64,000 bases of DNA from Carettochelys insculpta (lineage: Eukaryota > Chordata > Testudines > Carettochelyidae): contig NC_134152.1 in NCBI RefSeq assembly GCF_033958435.1, forward strand, positions 26,386,001 through 26,450,000, written 5' to 3'. Below the pieces are notes generated by a model. That model was not told the origin of the DNA. It saw only the letters and a list, made by a program, of their open reading frames with translations, and searched no databases. Positions 47,341 through 58,710 of the stretch are shown here, piece after piece. Position numbers and translations under genes: made by a program. The number at the start of each line of letters is the position of its first letter. The stretch's first letter is position 1.

Positions 47341-48649
47341 TATTGAACGCTCTCTCCTTTTGGCCACAAGATGGCACCAATATCCTACCATGACATTGAT
47401 TAACAGCCTACTCCTGCAGTCCTTACTCATGTAAAACCCCCACTAAGCTCTGAAAATAATGCTGGCATGAGGACAGAATACCAAAGCCCACATGGTTTTA
47501 GACATCCATAGGCCTATCCAAAGCATATGCAAATTAGTTTGCTTGAGAGCAAGACTAACACAAAAGTCATATGCCCTATCTCATCCTTAACCAGGAAAAA
47601 TTCAGACATTACTCAGTGCGTAGGTTCCTTTTCTTCCTTTTTTTATAAATCCAGCCACAACATGGGAACTCCTGTCCTGCAAAATTTGCAACCCATGGAT
47701 TAGACTGGGGGAACTTTACTCTCCATGATGAACATTTATTTGCATGTGTGGACCCATGCTCTTCTTTATAGCATGCACCACCTAGCATGAGTGAAAAGAG
47801 AGTGACAGAGGACAATGTGGACGAAGGCGTGAAAAAAAACTGTGAGGTCCTCTCCCCTCAATGCTGGCCTGACATGGAACTTTCTTGTATGATTTCCTCC
47901 CATACGTTCACCTGCTCAGAGACCTCGAATGGCAGTTTCTCAGTTTCCATGTAGCTTCTTAAATTGCTTTAATTAATATCTTCTAGGCATGTCTTGAGGT
48001 AGTTCTGAAAGACCACACATCCTTTTCTGCTTTTCTGACTACCATGTTGTGGGGTTTGAAAAGAAATCTAAGAAATGATGGAAATTAAACAACAACAAAA
48101 GAAAGCAGAAATGAGATCTGCTAATTATATTGCAAACCTCAAGTGTTCTGACAGAGAAGTCACCCACCTGGTCGTCATAGTGACACGCTATGGAAGTTTT
48201 GTCCTTTTTGGTAACTCAAACATGCCACGTAAAAATGTCTCTTCTTATTGAAGAATCCCTAGAGAAATGGAGCCCTTCAGACGTGTCTAGACATCGACTA
48301 TAAACTTTTAATTAAAACATACAATTAAGGGAATGTGACAGAGGAACCGTGGAAACAATGAAATTACATTTTAAAAGAGGTAATAAACCAAAATGATTTA
48401 GCATCATACTTCAGGAGAAGTCAGGGGGACCCCTACCCAACAAATCTTAAGAGGCGAATGTTATGTTTTTAAGGTGTTAGATCATCATTTTTAACTTTCA
48501 CATGAATTATAAATCAATTACACTCAGTTACCCCGCAACATTAAATTTCACATCGTAATAAACAGTTTCATTTTATCCACCACACGGCTATGTTATAACA
48601 AACCATGCACCGAATAAAAATCATAAATCCCATGAGCTACCTTTTGCTA
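47341..48649. other. Intergenic, no gene recognised
   Basis: AT-rich non-coding DNA; nothing supported. Confidence 0.4.
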
Positions 48650-49285
48650 ACTGAAAGAAGTCTTGTGGCACCTTATAGACTAACAGATATTTTGGAGCAT
48701 AAACTTTAGTGGGCAAAGACCCGCTTCATCAGATACATGAGTCGGGGGTGGTTTCAGTGGGATATTTAAAGAGTGTTTCAGAACTGGACACTCAGTGGCA
48801 GATTTAAGGGTGACAGTTCTGAAACAAAAAAATTTCAAAAATCAAAAGGAGAGAAATATCTCTGAGCTGCAATTTATTTGCAAATTTGACTCCTTTAACC
48901 ATGGATTAAACAGAGACTGGGAGTGGCTCGCATCTTACAAAGGCAGTTTCTCTGCTCTGAGTGCTAATATCTCCCCATTAGACTCTGACAAAGGCTCACA
49001 CCCCTCTTTCTGATCTGACTTTTTTTCCCTCTTTTGATAAGTACTGTTGTTACTGGGCCATTTCCACCTTGCTGAATAGACCTTGTCAGCTCTGGCCCTC
49101 CCTTTTACTGGGACCCCACTCTTTAAATACCCCTCTGAAATCACCCCCCGACTCATGCATCTGATGAAGCGGGTCTTTGCCCACAAAAGCTTATGCTCCA
49201 AAATATCTGTTAGTCTATAAGGTGCCACAGGACTTCTTGCTGTTCTCGAAGCTACAGACTAACACGGCGACCTCTCTGATACTTT
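48650..49285. mobile_element. Fold-back element family A, full copy
   Basis: Left arm 'aagtcttgtggcaccttata' to 'ggcaaagacccgcttcatca'. The right arm is its mirror, 'gatgaagcgggtctttgccc' to 'taaggtgccacaggacttct', followed by 'acagactaacacggcgacct'. About 400 bases of unique interior. No ORF of a transposase. The superfamily is not clear to me; partial copies at 1362, 38085, 47135, 51308 and 57695 show the family was active. Confidence 0.7.
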
Positions 49286-49685
49286 TGCTAATTGGTTATA
49301 ACCTTTGTTGTTTGCAGCAAAATCCAACCCTGCAGTAAACAAAAATTTTTTAAAAAATCCCAAAACAATTACAGAAGTTTCCAATCTTTTTTGCTGCCAC
49401 AAACTTTTATACACAGAACAAATGCAGGAGCACTAATGCTGCATCATACTGGCCATTTAAAAGCCTGTCCGTATACTAACATAGTAAATATACGAACTAT
49501 TTCCTCTAGTCATCAGTGTTAAAGAAAGTGTTAAACTTAACATTAGCTGCTTGACAATGGTCGAAAGTTTAGTTAAATCCAGATGTAAGACACTTTTTCG
49601 GCCATCAAGTTACAATCACTGGAACATTCTAGCAGGGGTGCTCTGGAGTAATGGGATCTGTGTTCACTACTCGGAGACCTTTAAC

Positions 49686-49945
49686 ATAGAATCATAGAAT
49701 CACAGAATACTAGGACTGGAAGGGACCTTGAGAGGTCATCGAGTCCAGCCCCCTGCCCTCGTGGCAGGACCAAGTACTGTCTAGACCATCCCTGACTGAC
49801 ATTTATCTAACCTGATCTTAAATATCTCCAGAGATGGAAATTACACAGCCTCCCTAAGCAATTTATTCCAGTGTTTGACCACCCTGAGAGTGAAGAACTT
49901 TTTCCTAATGTCCAACCTAAACCTCCCGTTCTGCAGTTTAAGCCC
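49686..49945 (-). mobile_element. CR1 LINE 3' fragment
   Basis: Minus-strand tail 'tagaatcatagaatcacaga' and coding remnant, diverged from the two intron 4 copies. Confidence 0.9.
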
Positions 49946-50749
49946 AGCATGATTCTAAAGGCGACCAAAGGATGCAAAGTACCAAATCCCAATAACAGTT
50001 AAACTTGTGCCAAATTGTCCCAGTTGTTAGGTTCAGAAAATCAGCTACTTTGGGGCACTCATACACTATTCAGCAGTAAGCTCTTTACTTAAGTACATCT
50101 TCTATTCAGAAGTGAGTTGATCATTCAATAGTTTTACTGGTATTTTCTTTTAAAGAAGAAACCCAGATCATCACATTGTGGGCTGTCTTGTCTGTCTCAA
50201 ACTGTTACTTCTCCTGCCTGGTGCTTAGAGGACTGTTGGTCAGCACTTAAAGGAAAGATTGGCAGAATCCCACACAGGTCTGCCGGAACATGGTATGCTA
50301 ATACCTGCAAAAGAAAGGGCTGAAAACTTGCTCTTTGATTTGTGGAAAAAGATGAAGGAAGGAGAAGGCACAAGTTAAGATTCCAACCCAGTATTCAACT
50401 CAGTATTCATGGATTTCACTCACTTTGAGAAAAGTTGGTCTCAGCCTTTCACTGATTTCCCCCCCCGCCCCCAGTTTAGATGCATGTGGACCCTAATCCT
50501 ACAGCTGGATTCACGTCTGGATTCCATGGACATACAGAGCAGAGCCCCATGAAACTTCCAAGAATTCCATTGAAATCCATGGGATCCACTCGCCTCACTC
50601 CATAGACAGGACTGAGGCCTAAATTATCAACCTGAAATAGAGCCAAGCCCTTTCCATTCAGATGAAGGCTGATTCCATCCCTCCACTGAATAGACCACAT
50701 CATCCTCATACCATTACTGCTATCACATGACACCATCCATCTGCTATAA

Positions 50750-51076
50750 CAGGGGTCAGGAACCCATGGCACGGGTTCCAAGATTGGCATACAAGCTGAT
50801 TTTCATTGTTACACGAGGTACGAGCTCAGCCCTGCCCATCCTCCCCCATGCGGCTGGGAGCTTGCTCAAAGCCAGGCCACCTGTGGATTAACTAAAGACC
50901 AGCTAATGCTACCAACCCCCACCTAAACGGTTAAGCTCTGCATCTTCATTTACTAATGAAGCTGTTGTAAACAGGACAATTAGCAACTTTAAAAAGTATC
51001 ACTGGTGCTGGGACCATACATAGAGGTCAAAAGGTCAAATTTTATCAGCCTGCCTTGGAAAGTTTGATGACCCCCG
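50750..51076. mobile_element. hAT MITE, second copy, 8-bp TSD
   Basis: Ends CAGGGGTCAGGAACC and (reverse complement) CGGGGGTCATCAAAC; duplication TGCTATAA / TGCTACAA (50742-50749, 51077-51084). The interior is the inverse of 43207-43536. Confidence 0.8.
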
Positions 51077-51307
51077 TGCTACAAGAATCTGGCCTTTACA
51101 TCTAGCTAGCAGTAGTACAGCTGTGTCTGTTGCACAAATGAGGAGCAAACAAAGCAAAACAAGAGAACCTTGTCTTTAGCTTTAGGTCCAACATCCACAA
51201 GAATCTGCAAAAAGCCATCAGTGTTCCAAATCCACCTGACCCACCAACACAGAGAAGACATTAGAAACACTAGTGATCCATCCAAACGTATTTCAGAGGA
51301 GGAGCCC

Positions 51308-51405
51308 TGTTAAGGAGGAGCCTTGTGGCACCTTAAAGACTAACACATTTATTTGAGCATAAGCTTCCGTGGGCTGGGGCCCATTTTTTCAGATGTGAGA
51401 AATGA
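51308..51405 (-). repeat. Family A arm
   Basis: 'gccttgtggcaccttaaaga', then 'gagcataagcttccgtgggc'; single arm, close to 11985-12178. Confidence 0.6.
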
Positions 51406-52700
51406 GAAACATGGAGGTCCAAAAAGGATCATAAACATCATCTGAGAGTCTTTTCAGAGTGACAAACGTTGAGTCTTTATAATTGAACCTAATCCCACAC
51501 AGCACACAAAGTGATCTTAGTGGGAGTATTGTTAAATAAATTATCCTAATTTAAGGCTTCAACTAAAATAAACAAAAGCATAAACATACTCTTCATCTTG
51601 GGTGATGGGGAGCATAAGCAAAGGAAGACATTGCCGTCTATAACTGCCTACACTCCCCCTCCATCCAGGAGGGCTGGGGCTATGAAGCAATAACAAAGAA
51701 GGGGTTAATAGAGGCTGGAGGGAGCCTGCACAGATCCCAGCCAATTAGGAAAGGGCTTGGAAGTAGCCAATCAGAGGGCAGCATTCTGGAACAAACCTGT
51801 TTATAAGGAGCTGCTCAACAGAGTCCAATAAGTTGGGTCCTGGCTAGGGAAGGTGCAGGACTAGCTCCCAGTATGTGCCAGCACCTTAGCTAGAGCAGTA
51901 CTGGGCAGCCTAAGGGGAAGCTAGAGAGAGACTCCAGCCTGATGCCTGCCAGACTGCTGGCCCTGATCTAGAGGCAAGAAAGGTGAAAGGGGTCACAGGG
52001 GAAGCACCGCAGGAAGCGAGGTACTAAAGGGAGAGAGGAGGAGAGCAGAACAAGGCTGCCACAAGAAGATCCCTGAGTCGGGACTCAGAGAAGGGGAAGG
52101 CCTGTGTCCCTCCCCTTCGGACCACATCCAACCACACCTAAGAGTGGTCAGTCTGGGCTGGGGCCTGCCCCTAGATAGAGGCTGCAGCTGGCTGCAGTGC
52201 TGAATTCCCTGGAAGTGACCCTGGGAGAGATAAGAGTCCCGAACAGAGCAGGCACAGAGAGGAGAGCAACAAGCGACGACTCCAAGTAACCAGCAGGCAG
52301 CGCCACGATAGTGAGCCGGGCCCCAAGGCGGCTTGTAAAATGTGGAACCTTTACTATGCAAAAGAAAATATTTTGCTTTTAACCATCTTAATTTAAATGA
52401 CACCTGCCCACAAGCAGCTTCCTTACTTTCTCAAAAGCTATTTTTTAAACTTTCCCCTTTTTCAGTAGTTTACGTTTAACACAGTATTGTACCGACCAAT
52501 TATTTTATTTGGGCAGGGGGAGGAGGGGTCTTTGCTTACTTGAGCTCTCCGGCTGCAGAGGAGCTGTGAGGTTGACTGGTCTGTTCGTAACTTGGGGGTT
52601 TTACTGTACCGTGATCCAGTGTGTTGAAGTAGACCTGGCCTAACAAGACAGTTACAATACAGATTACAACATGTGACCCTCCAGCAGGTTGCCATGATAG
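51406..52700. other. Intergenic, no gene recognised
   Basis: No exon or domain seen. The region 51830-52330 is purine-rich, with repeated gagagg/aggaag text. Confidence 0.35.
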
Positions 52701-52708
52701 CTGTAACT

Positions 52709-53270
52709 CAGCAATGGGCGAGATACAGCCCATGGGCCGAATGCGGCTCACTGCCCACCCCGCCGGGACCCTCAGGCAAGTTTCCAGGTAAGCAGCAGGC
52801 TGCTCAAGCCAGCCAATGGGAGCTGCGATGGTTGTGCTTGGGGGGGGGCCATGGGGTAAAGTCTCACCCCCGCCCCCGGGCATAGTGCAGAGGCACATGG
52901 AGCAGCCAGCCACTGTGAGCGGCCTGGGACTGCAGCGGGCAGGGAGTCTGCCTGAGGGCCCCCCCGCTGGGCTGCTTCAAGGTGACAACTCCCTCCCAGA
53001 CCCGGCATCCCTGCTACACCCCTCCCCCAGATCAGAATCCGCTCCTGCACCCAGACCCCTCCCACACCCTGCACCCCAGGTCACAACCCCCTCCCCCACA
53101 CAAACGCCCTCCCAGACCCCAGGCTCCTCCCGCGTCTCATCCCTCCCCCCAAGCGCCCTTCTGCACTCAGCCTCCGTCCCAGACCCCTCGCTTCCTCCAT
53201 AGAAAGTGCAGCCTTGACGACTTACCGAAATCTTGGGGTGGCCCCAATCAGCCATGATTGCCCACGCCTG
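52709..53270. mobile_element. hAT element, 562 bp, 8-bp TSD
   Basis: Ends CAGCAATGGGCGAGA and (reverse complement) CAGGCGTGGGCAATC; duplication CTGTAACT / CCGTAACT (52701-52708, 53271-53278). The interior is a C-rich 'ccctcccagaccc' series. ORFs inside are compositional. Confidence 0.85.
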
Positions 53271-53278
53271 CCGTAACT

Positions 53279-54650
53279 GCAGGCCTGATGAATTAGCAGG
53301 GCTGCAGTCCCGCAGTCCCTCATGAGAGGGTGCAAGAGAGCCACACCTTTGCTTGTTTATTTATTAAAATCCGAATGAAGTGTGAGCTTGGCTACAGTGA
53401 TGTGGATTTTCAGTATCATTCAGCAGTGCTTTGTAGCCACCCTCTTGTGGAAGCCCCCTCCCACATGCAACGTGAGCCAGGAGATTGCCTGGGGGTCTGG
53501 CCTGGGGCAGCAGCAGGTGTCAGACCTCCCCGCCCCCATTCACCACAGGGGGGGGTGCTGGAGCAACTCAGCAGCTTGCTCCGTTCCACCTGGCCCCACT
53601 GCCCTCACCCAGCCCGCTCCACTGCAGCAGCAGGAAGCAAAGTCTCAGCCCCATGGTGCTGTGGTTTCTGCTGCTGCTCTGACACAGTGCAGTGGGCTGA
53701 GGGGGGAGGGTGGTGGCAGGGCAGGCTGCCTGGTCACTCCAGCTCCCACCACTGTGGTCAGGGAGGGTGACCCCTGCTGCCACCCTGCGCCAGGCCCCCA
53801 GGTAATCCCCTGGCCTGCCCTGGGCTCTGTCCATAGCATGGTTGAGATGGGTGCCATGGAGACCCCCTAAAGTGCATGGTCTGGGATAGCTGCTCCAAAC
53901 CATCCAATGGACGGGACAGGTCTGGGGCCAGCCACTGCACCTGGGGCTAATAGGTAGTTTTCAGTGACACCAGTGTAGATGGCACTAAGGGCCTAGGTGG
54001 CTGAGCCACTGAGATCTAGGCTTGCTCCATACAGGACCTGTATCCAGAATGGAGGGGACCTGGTGACCAGGATCTGCTGAAGTGGTGGCTTGGCATGTGG
54101 CTGTGCCCTCATTGCAACCGGAGGAGGAGTGGTTGGAATGGGGCAAGCGCCTTGCCGGGGACCAGCAGTGCTTGGCAGACCCGTGGCGGGGACCTGGCCA
54201 TCCACAGCTGACACTGAGAACAGTAGTGGGATGAAGACTGAGACTGGAAGGTATCACGAGCTGGTCTTCAGGAGGACCCCAGGGCATGTGATGACTGACA
54301 GCCAGGGCCATGGCTCCCATCCTCTGACTGATCCTGGGAACTGGAGCATCTGCTCAGTGATTCATGATGTCGGCTCGGATGTTCCTGCCTGGGGGTTACG
54401 CTGTGGGTCACCCGAGCAGCTCCCCTAAGGGTACTCCTGTGGGAAAAGCTTCCAGCGCTGCTGGTAGCGAAACCCCTCCCTACCTTTATGGAATGGACAA
54501 GAACGATGCTTAGCTACATTATAACAAAAGCAGCTTGCAGGCAATTTTTGTCAGCTCGTTTGGTGGAAACAACATTGCAGCTCCTGCTCTGCCTACTGCG
54601 CCGTGTGTGGGGTTTAAACTTTCACGATGAAATCTTGTAGCCCCTTGATG
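53279..54650. other. GC-rich intergenic repeat block
   Basis: Many overlapping ORFs on both strands caused by high GC, none with a recognisable domain. Segments at 53500-53540 and 53760-53810 ('ggcagcagcaggtgtcagac', complement of later text) hint at an inverted repeat. Confidence 0.35.
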
Positions 54651-54654
54651 GGGA

Positions 54655-54885
54655 TTCTCCATTTCATGTCATCATCATCAACCATGGGCTCAGCGCCTGT
54701 TGGTGTCTGATGCCTCTCTCACTATTTCCTTCCATCTTTCTCTGTCCAGTGCGGAGCGGCTTAGTTTCTGTAGACTAACTCCGCACCAATCTACTACATC
54801 ATCTAACCATTCTCTGTGGGGTCTGCCTCTCCTATTCAAGCCAGCCATTATGCCGAATACTAGGGTCATTTTATGTCAGTTATTT
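54655..54885 (-). mobile_element. Non-CR1 LINE, extreme C-terminus of RT ORF
   Basis: The minus strand reads TLVFGIMAGLNRRGRPHREW then LDDVVDWCGVSLQKL and LDRERWKEIVREASDTNRR before a TGA, followed by a short GATGATGAT tail. The order (RRGRP..W.DD, then DR..W) is the usual ending of endonuclease-type LINE proteins, different from the CR1 copies here. 5'-truncated to about 230 bases. Confidence 0.65.
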
Positions 54886-55611
54886 GTTAATGCCTGAAAG
54901 GCCTTCTGGCAAGGCAGCTACCACACTGCTTTTAACACGCCGTGAGCCCGAGGCAGAGTCTATTACCTGAACCTTCAGGAAAAGGAAATGTCGTGTGTGA
55001 AAAGTGTCTGGGGCTGAGTGAGCCCTCCTAGCCAACGTGCATCAGCTGAGACAGGAACTGGGAGAACTGCAGCAGAGAAACTGCCCCGTCTGGGTCCCTT
55101 TTCATGGGCTCGAGTCCCTTCCTAGCTAGGGAGAGGCATTGCCTTTCTGAAGGCTTCCTGACATAGTAACACATTTCACCACAGGAATGAAGATAGCAGA
55201 CCTGGGCCCACAGGTTCCTGATCCAACCAAAGAGTCTTGTGCAGGGGCAGCAGCAGGTCTGCAGAAATGTTGAGGGTGCCCAGAAAGCCCAGAGCCCGCA
55301 CCTCTCCCCAGCTCCAACTCCCTCTCCCACACCTGCCTCCAGTCCTGGGAAGGAGCTGGCAGAGGAGGGGGACTGGGGTGCAGGCTCCGGAATAGCCTCT
55401 GGGTGCTGAGTGTAGGCTCTGGACTGAGGGGACTCTAGCCCTGCTGCACTGCTGGTAATGGTGGCAGGGACCTCAGGCTGCTTTGAATCACTTGGGGGTG
55501 GGAGAGAAACCCAGCCCTGAACTTTGCACCAGGAATATTTCTGACTCCCAGGCTACAGGCCCGTAGAACTCACCACCTGTGCTCATGCACATACATAACT
55601 TTAAACACAAG

Positions 55612-55880
55612 GGCTACGTCTACACTACAAGCATCTGTCTGCGGAAGCTACTGCTGGGAGAGATGTTGTGACAAAACTTCTGCCGACGGATCCTGTCGAC
55701 ACATAAAAGTGGACGGATCTTTTGACCCGCTCGGTCGACAAAAGGCCACGCTGGCGTGTCTCTGCGGCTTTTTTGTTGACAGTTTCTGTTGAGAAAACAC
55801 ATTGTGTGTGTAGATGCTCCACAGGTTGTGTTACAAAAACCCCAGTTTTCTCTGCAATGCTCTCTAGAGTAGATGTAGCC
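55612..55880. mobile_element. Harbinger-type MITE, 269 bp, TSD AAG
   Basis: Ends GGCTACGTCTACACTAC and (reverse complement) GGCTACATCTACTCTAG; perfect duplication AAG at 55609-55611 and 55881-55883. Confidence 0.85.
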
Positions 55881-56079
55881 AAGAGGTCCCACTGATATAG
55901 GGCAACTCACGTGCTTAAAGCTAAGTATGTGTGCAAGTCTTTGTAGACCTCATACTTATAAGATTGCCTGAACCCTTTGAAAACTTACTACTACTTTTGA
56001 ATAGCACCAAACATTTTAAATCAGCAAATGTTTACATTTAAAATAAGACTCATTGCACATAAATCAACAATCCGACCTT

Positions 56080-56235
56080 CTTCAGGGATTTCTCCTGCCT
56101 TTTCTCAGTCAGCAAGTGCAAGCTACCAATGAGCAGAAGCAGGAGTGGACCAGGAGACAAATTTAAAGCTAGTTGAAAAACAGCCTGCTGTGAATGAAAG
56201 CAGCGGGTCCAGCTGACAAATAAGGGCAGGGTCAA
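56080..56235 (-). pseudogene. Inverted CYP2W1-like exon 1 relic
   Basis: Reading the minus strand: a hydrophobic start, then LNLSPGPLLLLLIGSLHLL and KRQEKSLKK followed by GTCGG at the donor position. This follows gene 2 exon 1 ([33 protein letters not shown]) without an indel over the last 98 bases. Upstream, 'cctgcccttatttgtc' and 'tttttcaact' still match exon 1, with a deletion between. The hinge prolines are lost (PPGPPPLP to SPGPLLLL), so a folded P450 is unlikely. I found no convincing partner exons between 43 and 56 kb. Confidence 0.8.
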
Positions 56236-57228
56236 AAAGTAGCACCGTGAGAAGATCCCTGATTAGCTGCTGCTTAGCTTTGGTGAGAGCAACAGGAAAA
56301 GCCGATTGCGCAGTTCCTGAGTAGTGATTTTTGCATTTGTGAAAAGGTTATTGATGTCAGCGCTTGCACTCTTATCTGGAAGTCGGGATTTAACTCCTCT
56401 CCTCTTCACACACTGAGGAATGAGAGGAGGCGTTAATGTAGCAGGTTGCAAAAAGTAGTCCGGACATACCCAAAAGAGACTGAAAACTTTAACCTGGCAG
56501 GAGGGAGATCTGGAAGAGGCCTCTCTCATTCCCAGACTAGTGCAGAACGGCTCTGTCTGCTCTATACTTCAATACAGTGCCTGACAGCTGTGGTTCTGCC
56601 TCTCCCCGCGCAGGCTCTCACCCTGTCTAAATACCTTCACTGTCTGTAAGGAGATATTTCCTGATGGCAGCCTCAAGTTTTCCTTGGCCATTTTCATCCC
56701 ATTACATCTAATTGGTCTCTTCCTGAACCACAAACAATTCTTTGCCTTCCTTAATGAGAATTCACTTCTACCCTTTCCTCCAAAGGTTCTGCACATGCTC
56801 TGCAAATATAAGTCCTCAGAGGCAGGTAAGTATTATTAGCTGTATTCTGGTCCTGTCAGAGAATGGCAGAGGCCTTGGTCACTCCGAGTTCAGAAGCCCC
56901 ACCCCAGCTCCAGGCCTCCGATGTATCTAACTTCTCAACAACAGGGTCATATTAAAACCAAGAGAATATATGAAAACGAAAACTGGAGACACTTATTAAT
57001 AAGCCAGTCATTAGACCGATAACATGCATAGTAAAAATGTAACTTTGTGTGCTTCCATCGAAACATAAAACACTTGATTTAGGAATGTTTTTCTGGCTTC
57101 ATTGTGTGCAAGCTCATTTATAGTTGAAGAACAAATCTACTTTCCATGCAACATGACTGTTAATGTTAAGCATTGAGAGCTCATTCAAATGCTTGCCCCT
57201 TTGTAGAACAATAACCATTCTTTACATG
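56236..57228. other. Intergenic, no gene recognised
   Basis: This would be the upstream flank of the relic exon (minus strand). No TATA box or coding sequence recognised. Confidence 0.35.
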
Positions 57229-57331
57229 TGTAATGCCAACAAGACCCAGGTTGCCAGCACCAGAGACTGAACCTACGATCATAGGGGCTAAAGCCCTCTG
57301 CTCTACATCATGAGCTAAAGGCCAGCTGGCT
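57229..57331 (-). mobile_element. tRNA-derived SINE head, copy 2
   Basis: Reverse copy of 39641-39740: ggcctttagctcatgatgta, a B-box-like ggttcagtctc, then 'ggcaacctgggtcttgttgg'. Both copies end at the same 'ggcattaca'. Confidence 0.6.
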
Positions 57332-57694
57332 CTCAGTCAATGCAACCTGGGTCTGTCCGTGTTACAGTTGGTGCATTGGCTTGGTACTACCTGTGTTTGG
57401 CAGCCTAGTGTGTGGATATATCGTCTCCAGTGGCATCCCTGACTCTTTTCAGAGGTACTAAACCCACATCCAACATGTAAAATAACCACAAACAATGAAC
57501 AAGACAAGGCAGGACCTGAGAGTTCTGATGAGCGGGCAATTGTTGCATGACAGATGCTCTGTGCACACTCAGATGTGTACACCATAGGCTTGGGGATGTT
57601 TATTTGTCCCTTGTGTGCAACATTTTGCAAGTGCTGCTTTTTCTGAGTTCTCTCTGGCTTTGCTTAAGTCTTCAGAAATCCATACAGAGCTGAG

Positions 57695-57838
57695 AAGTAT
57701 CAGGGGTAGCCGTGTTAGTCTGTATCCACAAAAACAATGAGAAATCCTGCTGCTGCTGTGTGCACCTGACAAAGAGGGTCTTTGCTCACAAAAGCTTATG
57801 TTAGTCGATAAGGTGCCATTGGACTTCTTGTTGTTAAT
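57695..57838 (+). repeat. Family A copy
   Basis: 'gtatcaggggtagccgtgtt', then 'cacaaaagcttatgttagtc' and 'aaggtgccattggacttctt'. It ends about 20 bases before the Harbinger element. Confidence 0.65.
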
Positions 57839-58305
57839 ACAGAACTGAATTTCACATCAGGGCTACGTCTACATGTGCACGCTACATCGAAGTAGCTAAT
57901 TTCGAAGTAGCGACATTGAAATAGCCTATTTCGATGAATAGCGTCTACACGTCCTCCAGGGCCGGCAACGTCGATGTTCAACTTCGACGTTGCGCAGCCC
58001 AACATCGAAATAGGCGCAGCGAGGGAACGTCTACACGCCAAAGTAGCACACATCGAAATAGGGATGCCAGGCACAGCTGCAGACAGGGTCACCGGGCGGC
58101 CTAGCGCTTCCGGGGCAACAGCTAGCCGCTCCCTGAAAGGGCCCCTCCCAGACACACACAGCCTGCACAGCACGCAGTCTGAGCAGCCATAGGCACACAG
58201 ACCCCGGGTGCCGCAGTCATAGACCCCCAGCAGCAGCAGCAGCAGCCGCCGCCAGAGGTCCACCCAGCCCTCCCGGCAGGAGCAGGGCTTGCCCTGCTCC
58301 GTGCC

Positions 58306-58710
58306 ATGCGGGAGGCAGCTGAGCACCTCCTTGCCCCAGAGGAGGAGATGCCCCCAGGGCAGCAGGGCTCAACCCCTACCCCTGCAGCACCCCGCCCCGC
58401 CCCCCGCCTCACACGCCGGCGGCTGTGGAGCTACCCCACCAGCACCGACTGGTGGGAGCGGCTGGTGCTTGGGGAGTGGGACGACGACCGCTGGCTCAGG
58501 AACTTCAGAATGAGCCGGCAGACATTTCTGGAGCTGTGCCAGTGGCTCACCCCCGCACTCAGGCACCAGGACACCGCCATGCGGCGTGCCCTCACAGTGG
58601 AGAAACGGGTCGGCATCGCTGTCTGGAAGCTGGCCACTCCCGACAGCTACCAATCCGTGGGGCAGCAGTTTGGTGTCGGCAAGGCCACTGTCGGGGCTGT
58701 CTTCATGGAG
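58306..58710 (+). CDS. Transposase exon 1
   Basis: 135 codons: proline-rich start, a conserved WW..LVLGEWDDDRWLRNF segment, then the helix-turn-helix. Donor GAG|GTAAGC. Confidence 0.85.

Noticed and set aside
53382..53870. 162-codon ORF on + and others on -
   Set aside because: GC-rich repeat block with open frames in every direction; low-complexity composition.
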